This document shows, in pieces, positions 1 through 8,886 of a stretch of DNA of 64,000 nt (the first letter of the stretch is position 1; every line of letters starts with the position of its first letter). The stretch spans positions 1 through 64,000 of the IMG/VR virus record IMGVR_UViG_3300044716_000883; one strand, written 5' to 3'. A program made the translations under genes and the position numbers. Under the pieces are notes generated by a model. It worked only from the letters and a program-made list of their open reading frames with translations. It ran no database searches and was not told where the DNA came from. The DNA is from a virus.

Positions 1-188
1 ACTGTCAAGGAGATGAATATGGTGAATGGTATTCTGATTATAAATCAGCTGCATCAGTAGAGCGTATTGAAGCATTCATTAAATTAGGACGTCCTGATCC
101 TGTAGCATATGCTGACGAAACAGGTCCTGTAACATGGGAAGTAGCTAAGGCTCATGTAGAAAAAGTATTAGCTGAACACAATTCGTAA
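1..188 (+). CDS. C-terminal end of an unrecognised protein (partial)
   Basis: An open frame enters from the left edge and ends at the TAA at 186-188, giving 61 C-terminal residues. The tail begins CQGDEYGEW and ends AKAHVEKVLAEHNS. It is hydrophilic and probably helical near the end, with no motif I recognise. Codon use matches the genes downstream. The start lies outside the window. Confidence 0.6.
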   Translation, partial: CQGDEYGEWYSDYKSAASVERIEAFIKLGRPDPVAYADETGPVTWEVAKAHVEKVLAEHNS

Positions 189-207
189 ACAAAAATCAAA
201 TATAGTT

Positions 208-444
208 ATGAGTTATCAAACTAAAGTACGTGCGAACTACTTAAACCGCACAGCAAAATTAGCATTTTTTACTCACCGTCAAAAGCAAGGTGATTTAACA
301 AGATTATCAGAAGAAACTGATTACTCTGTTAGCCACTTGTCAAACATTACAAACGGTAGACGTAGAGTAAACGATACAATTGCTAACGCAATGTACATGT
401 TAACACGTCGTCGTGTAAAAAACACTGAATTCGCTCAAGCGTAA
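208..444 (+). CDS. Small helix-turn-helix-like DNA-binding protein
   Basis: Encodes 78 aa. Residues about 25-65 (LTRLSEETDYSVSHLSNITNGRR) look like a Cro/CI-type helix-turn-helix: a helix with LSEETDYS, a turn, then SHLSNITNGRR as the recognition helix. The protein is strongly basic at its ends. It is followed directly by a rho-independent terminator, so it closes the upstream transcription unit. A role as a small regulator is inferred from fold and size only. Confidence 0.6.
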   Translation: MSYQTKVRANYLNRTAKLAFFTHRQKQGDLTRLSEETDYSVSHLSNITNGRRRVNDTIANAMYMLTRRRVKNTEFAQA

Positions 445-451
445 TTCACCC

Positions 452-485
452 AACATCCACCCCTAAAAAGGTGGATGTTTTTTTA
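452..485 (+). terminator. Rho-independent terminator
   Basis: A 10-bp inverted repeat, AACATCCACC paired with GGTGGATGTT, encloses an 8-nt loop and runs straight into a T tract. It separates the HTH gene from the QueE/FolE group. Confidence 0.9.
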
Positions 486-495
486 ATTTATTATT

Positions 496-618
496 ATGCA
501 TGAAGTATTACATATATTAGGACTGTGTGGAGATAAACATCCAAGCATTGCTGCTTTTATTTTAGAGTGGCATAATTTTGGTCCTATATTTAATTATATA
601 AAAACATTATTCAAATGA
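496..618 (+). CDS. 40-aa hypothetical protein upstream of queE
   Basis: An ATG at 496 opens a 40-aa frame beginning MHEVLHILGLCGDKHPS. Its TGA overlaps the ATG of the next gene in an ATGA arrangement (615-618), so translation is probably coupled. The CGDKH segment is cysteine- and histidine-containing, but I recognise no domain. The tight coupling and normal codon use support a real gene. Confidence 0.5.
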   Translation: MHEVLHILGLCGDKHPSIAAFILEWHNFGPIFNYIKTLFK

Positions 619-1454
619 GTAAAATCGATCCACACAAACTACTAATCAGTAGTGATTTCTACACTGTGCAGGGTGAAGGTATTTCATCAGGCGTTCCTTC
701 ATACTTCGTACGTTTTGGTATTTGTAACCTAACTTGTGGTATGAGTAGAGCATTTACCAACCAATTAATGAAAGATAAGAACCTAGAAGACGGTGAAATC
801 TTCGAAGGTGATTTACATAAAGAAGGTAAAGCAACCTGGACTTGCGACAGTACATCTCAGTGGTTATGGAGAGGCGAAGATAAAGAATTCGATTATCTAA
901 TCAATCGTTGGAAAGAAGAAGGTGTATACGATTATATTAAAGATGGTTCTGTTCATATTATTTGGACTGGTGGTGAACCAACAATTAAAGGACACCAAGA
1001 ATCAATCGTTAACTTTACTAACTATTGGTTAAGTAGATATCTTGATAGAAATGATGTAACACCATTCTATGAAATTGAAACTAATGGCACAATTGTAATT
1101 GAAGAACCATTATTTAAAATGTTGGATCAAATCAACTGTTCACCTAAATTAAATAATTCAGGTATGACAGAGAAACAACGTATTGTTCCTGCTGCTATCA
1201 AGCGTATTATGGAACATAAGAACTATCAGTTTAAGTTCGTTATCAGCACAGAAGAAGATGTACAAGAATTATTCCGTGACTTCGTAGTACCATTTAATAT
1301 ACCGCTTAAAAACGTTGTTTGTATGCCTGGTTTAGACGATGCTGAGAATTTCGAAGAGCGTACTCAATTCTGTCTTGAAATGGCTAAAAAATATCGTTTC
1401 CGTGGTTTAACTAGATTGCATATTGCCGCTTGGAATAAAACATTAAATGTATAA
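615..1454 (+). CDS. queE: 7-carboxy-7-deazaguanine synthase (QueE-type radical SAM enzyme)
   Basis: QueE converts 6-carboxytetrahydropterin to 7-carboxy-7-deazaguanine, the ring-contraction step of preQ0 synthesis. The N-terminus has the family opening FYTVQGEG (residues 15-22), a cysteine cluster beginning RFGICNLTC, and a radical-SAM GGEPT motif near residue 118. The length, 279 aa, is above a typical QueE because about 35 residues separate the second cluster cysteine (C41) from the third (C77 in TWTCDS); the usual spacing is CX3CX2C. It lies two genes from folE, the enzyme that starts the same pathway. In phages this pathway supplies 7-deazaguanine modification of DNA, which is the likely purpose here, although queC and queD are not in the window. 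Confidence 0.88.
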   Translation: MSKIDPHKLLISSDFYTVQGEGISSGVPSYFVRFGICNLTCGMSRAFTNQLMKDKNLEDGEIFEGDLHKEGKATWTCDSTSQWLWRGEDKEFDYLINRWKEEGVYDYIKDGSVHIIWTGGEPTIKGHQESIVNFTNYWLSRYLDRNDVTPFYEIETNGTIVIEEPLFKMLDQINCSPKLNNSGMTEKQRIVPAAIKRIMEHKNYQFKFVISTEEDVQELFRDFVVPFNIPLKNVVCMPGLDDAENFEERTQFCLEMAKKYRFRGLTRLHIAAWNKTLNV

Positions 1455-1455
1455 T

Positions 1456-1551
1456 ATGGAAGAATTAATTATATGGGGCTATGTCGTTATAGCTATATTA
1501 TCAGCATTCGGTGCTGTAAACATGATTAGACAAATCAATAAATTAAAGTAA
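1456..1551 (+). CDS. 31-aa single-pass membrane peptide
   Basis: The ATG follows the queE stop in the TAATATG arrangement used repeatedly in this genome. The 31-aa product has one hydrophobic helix (IIWGYVVIAILSAFGAV) and a basic tail ending NKLK, so it should insert in the inner membrane. No function can be assigned. It lies between queE and folE and is probably co-transcribed with them. Confidence 0.5.
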   Translation: MEELIIWGYVVIAILSAFGAVNMIRQINKLK

Positions 1552-1562
1552 AAAATAAATAA

Positions 1563-2195
1563 ATGGAACTATTAAAAAAATCAAATGGTAATTTAGCTCG
1601 TACACCAGAAGAGATTGAGCAAATGATTAATAATGCATCTGAGGCGTATGCTCAGTTCCTTACAGCAGTGGGGTTTGATTACAAAGCGGATAGACAAACT
1701 GAAGATACACCTCGTCGTGTAGCTAAAGCGTGGTTAAAGGACTTAATCGTAGGTAGTATTAGTGATGAACCAAACATTACAGTATTCCCTAATGATGAAG
1801 GATATGATGGATTAGTAATCCAATCAGGTATCCCTATTGTTAGTATGTGTGCTCACCACAATTTAGCATTTACAGGATATGCTACTGTAGCATATGTTCC
1901 TGCTGAAAACGTTATTGGTTTAAGTAAATTAAATCGTATCGTTGAATGGTTTGGACGTAGACCACAAATGCAAGAGTCATTAACAACACAAATCCACGAT
2001 TATATTGCTAATAAAATGCAATGTGAATCAGTAGCAGTTAGTATTGCTTGTAAGCATACATGTTGCTCACATAGAGGTATTAAACACGGTTCTACTATGA
2101 CTACAAATAAGTTTAGTGGTGTGTTTATGGAAAAAGATAATTTAATTAGAGAAGAATTCTTACACGCGATTGAAGTAAATGGAACAAAATTCTAA
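1563..2195 (+). CDS. folE: GTP cyclohydrolase I
   Basis: FolE converts GTP to 7,8-dihydroneopterin triphosphate, the entry step for both folate and 7-deazaguanine synthesis. The 210-aa protein has the family core: CAHHN (residues 96-100), GLSKLNRIVEWFGRRPQ (119-135) and KHTCCSHRG (164-172). C96, H99 and C167 correspond to the zinc ligands. Its length is normal for the family. With queE just upstream, its product is probably routed to preQ0-type bases rather than folate. The A-rich leader AAAAAATAAATAA precedes the ATG. Confidence 0.93.
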   Translation: MELLKKSNGNLARTPEEIEQMINNASEAYAQFLTAVGFDYKADRQTEDTPRRVAKAWLKDLIVGSISDEPNITVFPNDEGYDGLVIQSGIPIVSMCAHHNLAFTGYATVAYVPAENVIGLSKLNRIVEWFGRRPQMQESLTTQIHDYIANKMQCESVAVSIACKHTCCSHRGIKHGSTMTTNKFSGVFMEKDNLIREEFLHAIEVNGTKF

Positions 2196-2196
2196 T

Positions 2197-2589
2197 ATGA
2201 ACAAAAGATTTATTACCTGGGACTATATTGAGACTGCTGTGAATAACATAGCGTCTCAAATAGAATCCAGTGGGCTAGATATTCAATATATATTTGGAAT
2301 GCCTAGAGGAGGATTAATACCTGCTGTAATGTTATCTCATAAATTAAACATTCCATTATTTAAATTTGGAATGGTACTAGATAGTAAAGTACTAATAGTA
2401 GATGATATCTGCGATTCAGGACTAACATTACACAAGTATAATGTTCCAACAGCAACAATTCATACAAAAGAATCTGCATCCGTACAACCAACATTCCACT
2501 ACGAAGTAGTAGATAAAGATTGGATAGTTTATCCATGGGAAAGAGCAGATTCAAAAACAATACAAGATTATGCAACCAAAGGAGAGTAA
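2197..2589 (+). CDS. Phosphoribosyltransferase-like protein
   Basis: I place the start at the ATG at 2197, just after the folE stop (TAATATG). An upstream in-frame ATG at 2179 would overlap folE by 17 nt. The product, about 130 aa, has a type I PRTase pattern: FGMPRGGLIPAV near residues 33-44 and the PRPP-binding loop VLIVDDICDSGLTL near 65-78. These resemble the xanthine-guanine phosphoribosyltransferase group. It probably salvages purine bases, perhaps including deazapurines given its neighbours; the substrate is an inference. Confidence 0.75.
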   Translation: MNKRFITWDYIETAVNNIASQIESSGLDIQYIFGMPRGGLIPAVMLSHKLNIPLFKFGMVLDSKVLIVDDICDSGLTLHKYNVPTATIHTKESASVQPTFHYEVVDKDWIVYPWERADSKTIQDYATKGE

Positions 2590-2728
2590 AACAAATTGGC
2601 ATTTTTCAATTAGTTTCGCTAAATCATTAATCAGAATGGGTGCCTGTATTGGGCTTCTATTTAGTACTGGAATATTTGTTCTAGGAATGATAATAGCTGA
2701 AGTACTTGGAATTGTAGAAGAACTTTAA
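2570..2728 (+). CDS. 52-aa membrane protein
   Basis: Overlaps the end of the phosphoribosyltransferase gene by 20 nt in another frame and ends 12 nt before the dCTP deaminase-like gene. The product has a hydrophilic N-terminus (MQPKESKTNW) and a glycine-rich hydrophobic stretch of about 22 residues (MGACIGLLFSTGIFVLGMII). It is a probable single-pass inner-membrane protein with no recognised family. Confidence 0.5.
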   Translation: MQPKESKTNWHFSISFAKSLIRMGACIGLLFSTGIFVLGMIIAEVLGIVEEL

Positions 2729-2740
2729 TAAATTTAAAAT

Positions 2741-3268
2741 ATGTTAAACGCAAAACAAATTGTAGACGAGGGTCTATTATTATTAGAAACAACACAAGGT
2801 AAACCGGCACAAGTAGGTTATGACTTATCACTTAAAGCAGTACAGAAAGTTGGTAATAAAATTGGTGGTAATTTTATAGCGGATGGTAAAATTGGTAAAG
2901 TACTAAAAGATAAAACTGAATTAACCACATATACCCCATTTGAATCTATCAAATTAGATGGTGCTGAAGGATGGTTATTATATGAAGGTGTATACGATAT
3001 TACATTTAATGAAGGTTGTAAAATACCTGATAATCGTGTAGCATTCATTAAGCAACGCTCATCATTATATCGTAACGGTGCAATTATCAACAGTCCTGTA
3101 TTTGACCCAGGATTTGAAACACAATATATGGGTACATTATTGTATGTTCATGAAACTATATTCATTGAAAAAGATGCTCGTGTAGCACAAATCTACTTCC
3201 ACGAATGTAATGGTGCTGAATTATACAATGGACAATGGCAAAATGATAAACAGAGAAATTCATTATAA
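2741..3268 (+). CDS. dCTP deaminase/dUTPase-superfamily protein
   Basis: A 175-aa protein with the trimeric dUTPase/dCTP deaminase fold signature: VGYDLSL near residues 26-32, RSSLYRNGA near 106-114, and SPVFDPGFE near 118-126 followed by VAQIYF near 148-153. These match the conserved motifs that form the shared active site. Such enzymes make dUMP from dCTP or dUTP and feed thymidylate synthesis, useful for an AT-rich phage. Whether it is a deaminase, a dUTPase or bifunctional cannot be told from motifs alone. Confidence 0.85.
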   Translation: MLNAKQIVDEGLLLLETTQGKPAQVGYDLSLKAVQKVGNKIGGNFIADGKIGKVLKDKTELTTYTPFESIKLDGAEGWLLYEGVYDITFNEGCKIPDNRVAFIKQRSSLYRNGAIINSPVFDPGFETQYMGTLLYVHETIFIEKDARVAQIYFHECNGAELYNGQWQNDKQRNSL

Positions 3269-3271
3269 TAA

Positions 3272-4990
3272 ATGGATAATCTAGTAAAAAAAGTTTTAGA
3301 TAGTGGGGGTTCTATTACCCCCCTACTAATACCCTCTGATTTAACAAACGGAACAGGTTTAATGAACCCATCAATATACGTTGATAAGGGTAAATTAATC
3401 CTTAATCTCCGTCACGTTAATTATACACTATATCACTGCGAAGGAGAACAATTATTTATTAATCGTTGGGGTCCCTTATCATACCTAAACCCAGAAAACG
3501 ATATCCACTTAAGAACAACAAATTGGCTTTGTGAGCTAAACGATGATCTAACAATTAAAAATTGGAACAAAGTAGATACATCAAAGCTTGATGTTGAGCC
3601 TGTTTGGGAATTTATTGGATTAGAAGATGGTAGATTGGTAAGGTGGGATGATAAACTATATTTGTGTGGTGTTAGAAGAGATACTAAAACTAATGGTGAG
3701 GGTAGAATGGAACTATCTGAACTAAAAAAACACAAAGAAGTAAAGCGTAGTAGAATAGAACCACCAAACGATCCAAACTCATACTGTGAGAAAAATTGGA
3801 TGCCTATTATTGATATGCCTTATCACTTTGTAAAATGGACTAATCCAACTGAAGTAGTAAAGGTAAATCCTGAAACTAATACTTCTGAAACAGTAGTATT
3901 AAAAGAAGGTGTAGGTGAATTTCAAAATTTAAGAGGTGGATCTCAAATTATTCCTTATGGTGATGATAGAATCTGTATTATTCATGAAGTAGATTTATGG
4001 AAAAATAAATTAGAACAAAGAGACGCTAAATATACTCATCGACTAGTAATATGGGATAAAGACTGGAATATAAAACACATCTCAGAACCTTTTAGTTTTA
4101 TGGGTGGTGAAATAGAATTCTGCTGTGGGTTAGCTAAATACCAAGACAATTTACTTATCACTTTTGGATTTCAAGATAATGCCGCTTATATATTGAAAAT
4201 GCCAATTACTTTTCTAGATAATTTTATTAGAAATAATAAAAAATTAAATGGACTTAAACTAGCTAATTGTATTAGTTTAGAAAGTTCAAAAGATAGACAG
4301 TCAAAAACAATAGACGAATTCTGTAAATTTGGAACTGATGTTAAAATAATACAAGCATATGATGGTAGAGTAACGGATTATCAAAATAATCCCACAGTTG
4401 AAGGACTATACCTACACCAAATGGATTCGGGAGCAATAGCAACTGTATTATCACACTTGAAAGCTATTAAAGATTGGTATAACACCACAAACGAAGATTA
4501 TGGTTTTTTTTGTGAAGATGATATGTTAATAAGCAATGCTAATAATTGGTTATTTAATTGGGATGATGTTATAAATAATTTACCTAAAGGTTGGAAAGCA
4601 ATACAACTTTCTGTTATTAAAGATATAAAAGAAAGTGATATGAAATTAAACATTAGAAAATGGGATAATTGGGCATGTGGTGCTTATATATTGAGTAGAA
4701 CTTATGTAAAAACAATAATAGATAAATATTATCCTAATGATAAATTTATATTAATAAATGATAATTTAATACCATTAGTTGAAAATATAATATACGGCGT
4801 TGAAAATAAAGACATCTACACATTACCTTTATTTACAGAAGATATTTCTTTTAAATCAACATTTTACCCAAAATTTATTGATACTGAATATAAAAATAGT
4901 CAAAAATCTAGTGCAGATTTTATAAAAAATTGGTGGGAAAAAATAGGCAAAACCAAAACAATTAAAGAATTATGCAAGATAGATTATTAA
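3272..4990 (+). CDS. Two-domain protein: beta-propeller glycosidase/phosphorylase-like plus GT25 glycosyltransferase
   Basis: The 572-aa product splits near residue 325. The N-terminal part has repeated strand-rich segments (GLMNPSIYVDKGKLILNLR, FIGLEDGRLVRWDDKLYL) resembling the five-bladed propeller of GH130-like phosphorylases. The C-terminal part starts CISLESSKDRQ and contains YGFFCEDDMLI near residue 411, as in family 25 glycosyltransferases that add sugars to LPS or protein; the EDD is the likely metal site. Fusion of a sugar-cleaving-type fold to a transferase is unusual. It overlaps the next gene by 19 nt, and both may act in virion or host-surface glycosylation. Confidence 0.7.
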   Translation: MDNLVKKVLDSGGSITPLLIPSDLTNGTGLMNPSIYVDKGKLILNLRHVNYTLYHCEGEQLFINRWGPLSYLNPENDIHLRTTNWLCELNDDLTIKNWNKVDTSKLDVEPVWEFIGLEDGRLVRWDDKLYLCGVRRDTKTNGEGRMELSELKKHKEVKRSRIEPPNDPNSYCEKNWMPIIDMPYHFVKWTNPTEVVKVNPETNTSETVVLKEGVGEFQNLRGGSQIIPYGDDRICIIHEVDLWKNKLEQRDAKYTHRLVIWDKDWNIKHISEPFSFMGGEIEFCCGLAKYQDNLLITFGFQDNAAYILKMPITFLDNFIRNNKKLNGLKLANCISLESSKDRQSKTIDEFCKFGTDVKIIQAYDGRVTDYQNNPTVEGLYLHQMDSGAIATVLSHLKAIKDWYNTTNEDYGFFCEDDMLISNANNWLFNWDDVINNLPKGWKAIQLSVIKDIKESDMKLNIRKWDNWACGAYILSRTYVKTIIDKYYPNDKFILINDNLIPLVENIIYGVENKDIYTLPLFTEDISFKSTFYPKFIDTEYKNSQKSSADFIKNWWEKIGKTKTIKELCKIDY

Positions 4991-5523
4991 AAGCATATAT
5001 TAATAATCCAAAAGACAGTAATATTAACTTTGAACTTGGATGTGAATATGAAGATATAGGACAAACAGCATCCGCTGCTGGTTATTATCTTAGAAGCATA
5101 GAATTTGGAAATGATAATAATAGAATTTACGAAGCATTACTAAGAATAGCTTTATGTTTTGAAAAACAAGGCAATAGAGTATTTACTATAAAAGGTATAT
5201 TATTACGAGCAATATCGCTACTCCCAAAACGTCCTGAAGCATATTTCCTGCTTAGCAGAACATATGAACGAAATAAAGACTGGCAGGAAAGCTACACAAT
5301 GGCTATTATTGGATATACATTAGCAACAGATGAACCTAATACCATTACAGATGTAGAATATCCAAATAGGTGGGTATTCTTATTTGAACAAGCAGTAGCA
5401 GGGTGGTGGATTGGATTACACGATGAATCAATACGTTTATTTAAAACACTGTTTATGGAATACAAACTTACACCACTATACAAAAAAGCAGTAATGAATA
5501 ATCTTGATAATTTAGATAAGTAA
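4972..5523 (+). CDS. TPR-repeat protein
   Basis: A 183-aa, all-helical protein with tetratricopeptide-like repeats. Examples are NFELGCEYEDIGQTASAAGYYLRS (about 19-42) and AYFLLSRTYERNKDWQESY (about 90-108), each with the expected small/aromatic pattern. It overlaps the preceding GT25 fusion gene by 19 nt, so the two are translationally linked. TPR domains often hold glycosyltransferase substrates or partners; that role is inferred from context. Confidence 0.7.
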   Translation: MQDRLLKAYINNPKDSNINFELGCEYEDIGQTASAAGYYLRSIEFGNDNNRIYEALLRIALCFEKQGNRVFTIKGILLRAISLLPKRPEAYFLLSRTYERNKDWQESYTMAIIGYTLATDEPNTITDVEYPNRWVFLFEQAVAGWWIGLHDESIRLFKTLFMEYKLTPLYKKAVMNNLDNLDK

Positions 5524-5534
5524 TATTTATAGGT

Positions 5535-6245
5535 ATGCCTATAACGTTTATTAATACATCAGGAGCTGGTAACTTTACATTAGTTAATAATAGTAATAGT
5601 GGAAGTTTTATTTTAAATTCATCTTTAACCACAACAAGCACCACAACAACCACCACCACTACATCACCTGGATCATTTAACTACACCCCAGGCACTTTCT
5701 TTGATGTATTTACTCAACAATCTGGTGTTTCTTCTAGTATTGGTATTAATACTAATAACGGAGCTTGGCAATTATTTTATGCTAACCAACCAGTAACAAT
5801 GTCTGCTGGTTCTGGAAATATTGGATTAGTACCTCATTCTAATGGTAGTAACTCATGGGCTTGGTATGTGGCTACTGGATCTGTAGATAACAGTACAGGT
5901 AGTTGGAGTACTGTAAGTACTATAACACCATCAAACTCATTTAGCTATACTGGTGGTACTTTAACAACATCATCACTTAACACCACTATCAGAATTCCAG
6001 CAAACAGATACTTCTTAATAGCTAACAGTGGTGGTCCATTCTATAGACAAGTTAGAGCATTAGCTAATAATAGAATAGGTAATGTTTCCGGATCAGCATT
6101 TGTAACAGCTATAAATAGAGTTGCTTTAGGTAACTGGCCTTCAGGTGGCACAACTACAATCCCAACACAATTCGGTGGTTCAGGCACAGGCTATACATTG
6201 TATACTGGGTCAGTACACGTAATGAGTGTTAAATTTACTCAATAA
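5535..6245 (+). CDS. Possible virion or fiber-associated protein with a Thr-rich linker
   Basis: A 236-aa protein rich in Ser, Thr, Gly and Asn and without a signal peptide. Residues about 32-44 form a Thr/Ser-only linker, followed by an apparently all-beta domain (FNYTPGTFFDVFTQQ onward). The composition is like that of phage adhesins or decoration proteins. A TAATATTTATAGG element stands just ahead of the ATG and may be its promoter. No catalytic motif is visible, and the structural assignment is inferred from composition. Confidence 0.45.
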   Translation: MPITFINTSGAGNFTLVNNSNSGSFILNSSLTTTSTTTTTTTTSPGSFNYTPGTFFDVFTQQSGVSSSIGINTNNGAWQLFYANQPVTMSAGSGNIGLVPHSNGSNSWAWYVATGSVDNSTGSWSTVSTITPSNSFSYTGGTLTTSSLNTTIRIPANRYFLIANSGGPFYRQVRALANNRIGNVSGSAFVTAINRVALGNWPSGGTTTIPTQFGGSGTGYTLYTGSVHVMSVKFTQ

Positions 6246-6246
6246 A

Positions 6247-6278
6247 TTTGATTCTGTCAAGATAATATCTTATATTTA
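6247..6278 (+). promoter_or_regulatory. Bacteroidota-type promoter for DNA polymerase
   Basis: TTTG at 6247-6250, a 20-nt spacer, then TATATTTA at 6271-6278, close to the TTTG-N19-TANNTTTG consensus. The polymerase start codon follows 5 nt later. Confidence 0.5.
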
Positions 6279-6282
6279 AGGT

Positions 6283-8859
6283 ATGTATCAATCAATATTT
6301 TACGAGGGTAAACCCAACTATAAATTTCATTTACGCGACGATAAGAAAGGATGGACTGAATTTCAGTATACCATACCTCGCTTCGCTATTGACCCTAATG
6401 GTCAGTATCCAACATTAGATGGTAAACGAGCTAAAGCCGTTACCAAATATGAATGGAACGATAATCATCTATATGAGTCTGATATTGACAGACTAACCGC
6501 TGTATTAATTGATAAATACAAAGACAGCGATGATACCCCTGAATGGCAGAACATTATCTACTTCGATATTGAGTGTGAGATTGGGGGTGCCTTAACTACA
6601 GAATACATTAAGACAGCACCAATGAAGATTACTTCAATCTCATTGTACGATGCTACAGCTAAAAAATACTACTGTCTAATCTTAGACGAGAAAAAACAAT
6701 TAACGTCTATTGATGAAGAAGATAAGCAGGTTATACCGTGTGATGATGAAGAACAGTTATTACGCTTATTCCTTGACTTATGGGAATCAGTTGATCCAAC
6801 TATCATCACAGGATGGAATAGTGGATTCTTTGACGTTCCTTACCTGTATTATAGATTATGTAATGTACTAGGTAGAGATGAAGCTGCTCGTTTATCTCCA
6901 ATTCGTAAAATTAAATTTACTGAATGGGATCAAGCTCAACCTATTGAATTAGGAGGTATTAATCACTTAGATTATCTACTACTATACAAAAAGTATAATC
7001 CTAAAAACGAACCATCTTATAAATTAGGTGATATAGGAACTAAATACGTTAAATTAGGTAAGATTGAATATGAAGGTAATTTAGATCGTTTATTTAGAGA
7101 TGATGTAAATAAGTACATTGAGTATAATATTCGTGACGTTGAAATTATTATTGAATTAGAAAAGAAATTTAAATTCATAGAATTAACAGTTGCTATCTGT
7201 CATCTGTGCCACGTGCCTTATGAAATGATTTACTTATCAACTGTATTAAATGATGGTGCTATATTAACTTACCTAAAACGTAACAATATAGTATCACCAA
7301 ACAAACCAACTACTACTAATCCATCACTTAAGGAAGCATATGAAGAATATGCAGGTGGATATTTAAAAGACCCAGTACCAGGATTATATGAATGGGTTAT
7401 TGACTTAGACTTTACTTCACTTTATCCGTCTATTATTCGTTCTTTAAATATTGGTATTGAAACGTTCGTTGGGCGAATAGTAAATAGAGATAAATACGAT
7501 AATAACTGGACATTAGATGATTTACGACAAATGGATCCTAATGAAGTGATTACTATTGAAAAACTAACAGCAAAACAAACAACACAACAAGCAGCAGTTA
7601 AAGTAGGTACTCTACTATCATTAATTCAAGAAAATGGATGGTTATTAGCAGCATCAGGTGCTATGTTTAGAACAGATCGCTCATCAGTAGTATGTGAAGT
7701 ATTAACTGATTGGTTCAATAAACGTGTTGAATATAAGAATAAAATGAAGAAAGCATACAAATCAGGTGATGCTGTTAAAGGCGAATTCTATAATAGACGT
7801 CAACATGCTTATAAAATTAAATTGAATGACGTTTATGGTTGTTATGCTATTAATGGTTGGCGCTATACTGATGGTCATAAAATGATATCTAAAGCAATCA
7901 CATTAACTGGTCAACGTGTAACTCAAGAATCAATTAAGTTTGTAAATGAATGGATGAATGAAAAATTAGGTACTGAAGATAAAGATTATGTAGTTACATC
8001 TGATACTGACTCATTATTCATTCAATGTAAGGATCTAGTATTACAACGCTATCCTGAAACATCAACTAAGGACGAATACATTAAAGCAGTATTAGAAATT
8101 GCTACTGAAATACAAACAGCAGCAAATAATAATATTGATAGAGTAACTAGAGATTACTTTAATGTTGGTACACGTGATCATTACTTTGAGTTAAAGCAAG
8201 AAGTGATTATTGAACGGGGTTACTTTGCAGGTAAACGTCGTTATGCAATGTATATTGTAAATAAAGAAGGTGTTACTGTTGATGAATTAGATATGAAGGG
8301 TCTAGACCTAATGAAATCAAATATGACTCCAATGTATTCTAAATTTGGAGAGAAATTGATTCAAGACATTATGTTTGGTAAACCTAAACCAGAAATTGAT
8401 CAACAAATAATTGATTTTAAAAAATACGTTAAGGATATTCCTATTGATCAATTAGCTAAACCTACTGGAGTTAAAAATGTAGAGTCATATATTGAGCGTG
8501 CTCCTAGAACAGGTGAGATATTTAGTACATTGAAATTGAAATGTCCTATCAATGCTAAAGCAGCTATCTACTACAATGACTTACTTAAATTTAAGAAAGT
8601 ACAAAAGCAATATCCATTATTCACTGCTGGTGATAAGATGAAATACATTCAACTTAAAACTAATCCATATAACATCGATGTAATTGGATTTACAGGTAAT
8701 GATCCTGAAGTGATTAATAAATTAATTGAGGAATTTGCTGATAGAGAGGAGGGATTCGAATCAACACTACTAAATAAACTAAAAGGCATTTATGAAGATT
8801 TAGGATGGACATTCCCATCATTAAATGATAAGGTAAATAAATTCTTCAAATTTGTCTAG
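6283..8859 (+). CDS. Family B DNA polymerase (T4 gp43 type)
   Basis: The replicative polymerase with proofreading, 858 aa (T4 gp43 is 898). The 3'-5' exonuclease motifs are IIYFDIECEI (D95, E97), WNSGFFDVPYLY, and YIEYNIRDVEI. The polymerase motifs are DLDFTSLYPSI (motif A, near residue 374), RRQHAYKIKLNDVYG (motif B, near 505) and TSDTDSLF (motif C, near 574). All expected metal-binding acidic residues are present, so both activities should be intact. It acts with the clamp and clamp loader encoded a few kilobases downstream. I see no intein or intron. Confidence 0.97.
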   Translation: MYQSIFYEGKPNYKFHLRDDKKGWTEFQYTIPRFAIDPNGQYPTLDGKRAKAVTKYEWNDNHLYESDIDRLTAVLIDKYKDSDDTPEWQNIIYFDIECEIGGALTTEYIKTAPMKITSISLYDATAKKYYCLILDEKKQLTSIDEEDKQVIPCDDEEQLLRLFLDLWESVDPTIITGWNSGFFDVPYLYYRLCNVLGRDEAARLSPIRKIKFTEWDQAQPIELGGINHLDYLLLYKKYNPKNEPSYKLGDIGTKYVKLGKIEYEGNLDRLFRDDVNKYIEYNIRDVEIIIELEKKFKFIELTVAICHLCHVPYEMIYLSTVLNDGAILTYLKRNNIVSPNKPTTTNPSLKEAYEEYAGGYLKDPVPGLYEWVIDLDFTSLYPSIIRSLNIGIETFVGRIVNRDKYDNNWTLDDLRQMDPNEVITIEKLTAKQTTQQAAVKVGTLLSLIQENGWLLAASGAMFRTDRSSVVCEVLTDWFNKRVEYKNKMKKAYKSGDAVKGEFYNRRQHAYKIKLNDVYGCYAINGWRYTDGHKMISKAITLTGQRVTQESIKFVNEWMNEKLGTEDKDYVVTSDTDSLFIQCKDLVLQRYPETSTKDEYIKAVLEIATEIQTAANNNIDRVTRDYFNVGTRDHYFELKQEVIIERGYFAGKRRYAMYIVNKEGVTVDELDMKGLDLMKSNMTPMYSKFGEKLIQDIMFGKPKPEIDQQIIDFKKYVKDIPIDQLAKPTGVKNVESYIERAPRTGEIFSTLKLKCPINAKAAIYYNDLLKFKKVQKQYPLFTAGDKMKYIQLKTNPYNIDVIGFTGNDPEVINKLIEEFADREEGFESTLLNKLKGIYEDLGWTFPSLNDKVNKFFKFV

Positions 8860-8882
8860 GCCAAATATTAATCATACATTCG
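8859..8882 (+). promoter_or_regulatory. GGCA/TANATTYA promoter copy
   Basis: GGCCAAA, a 9-nt spacer, then TACATTCG. It starts inside the polymerase stop codon, and the next ATG (8887) begins only 4 nt after the element, so the transcript may be leaderless. Confidence 0.5.
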
Positions 8883-8886
8883 CGTT

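Noticed and set aside
2360-2602. Minus-strand frames over the phosphoribosyltransferase, chaperonin and clamp-loader genes
   Set aside because: Mirror frames of well-supported genes with no features of their own.
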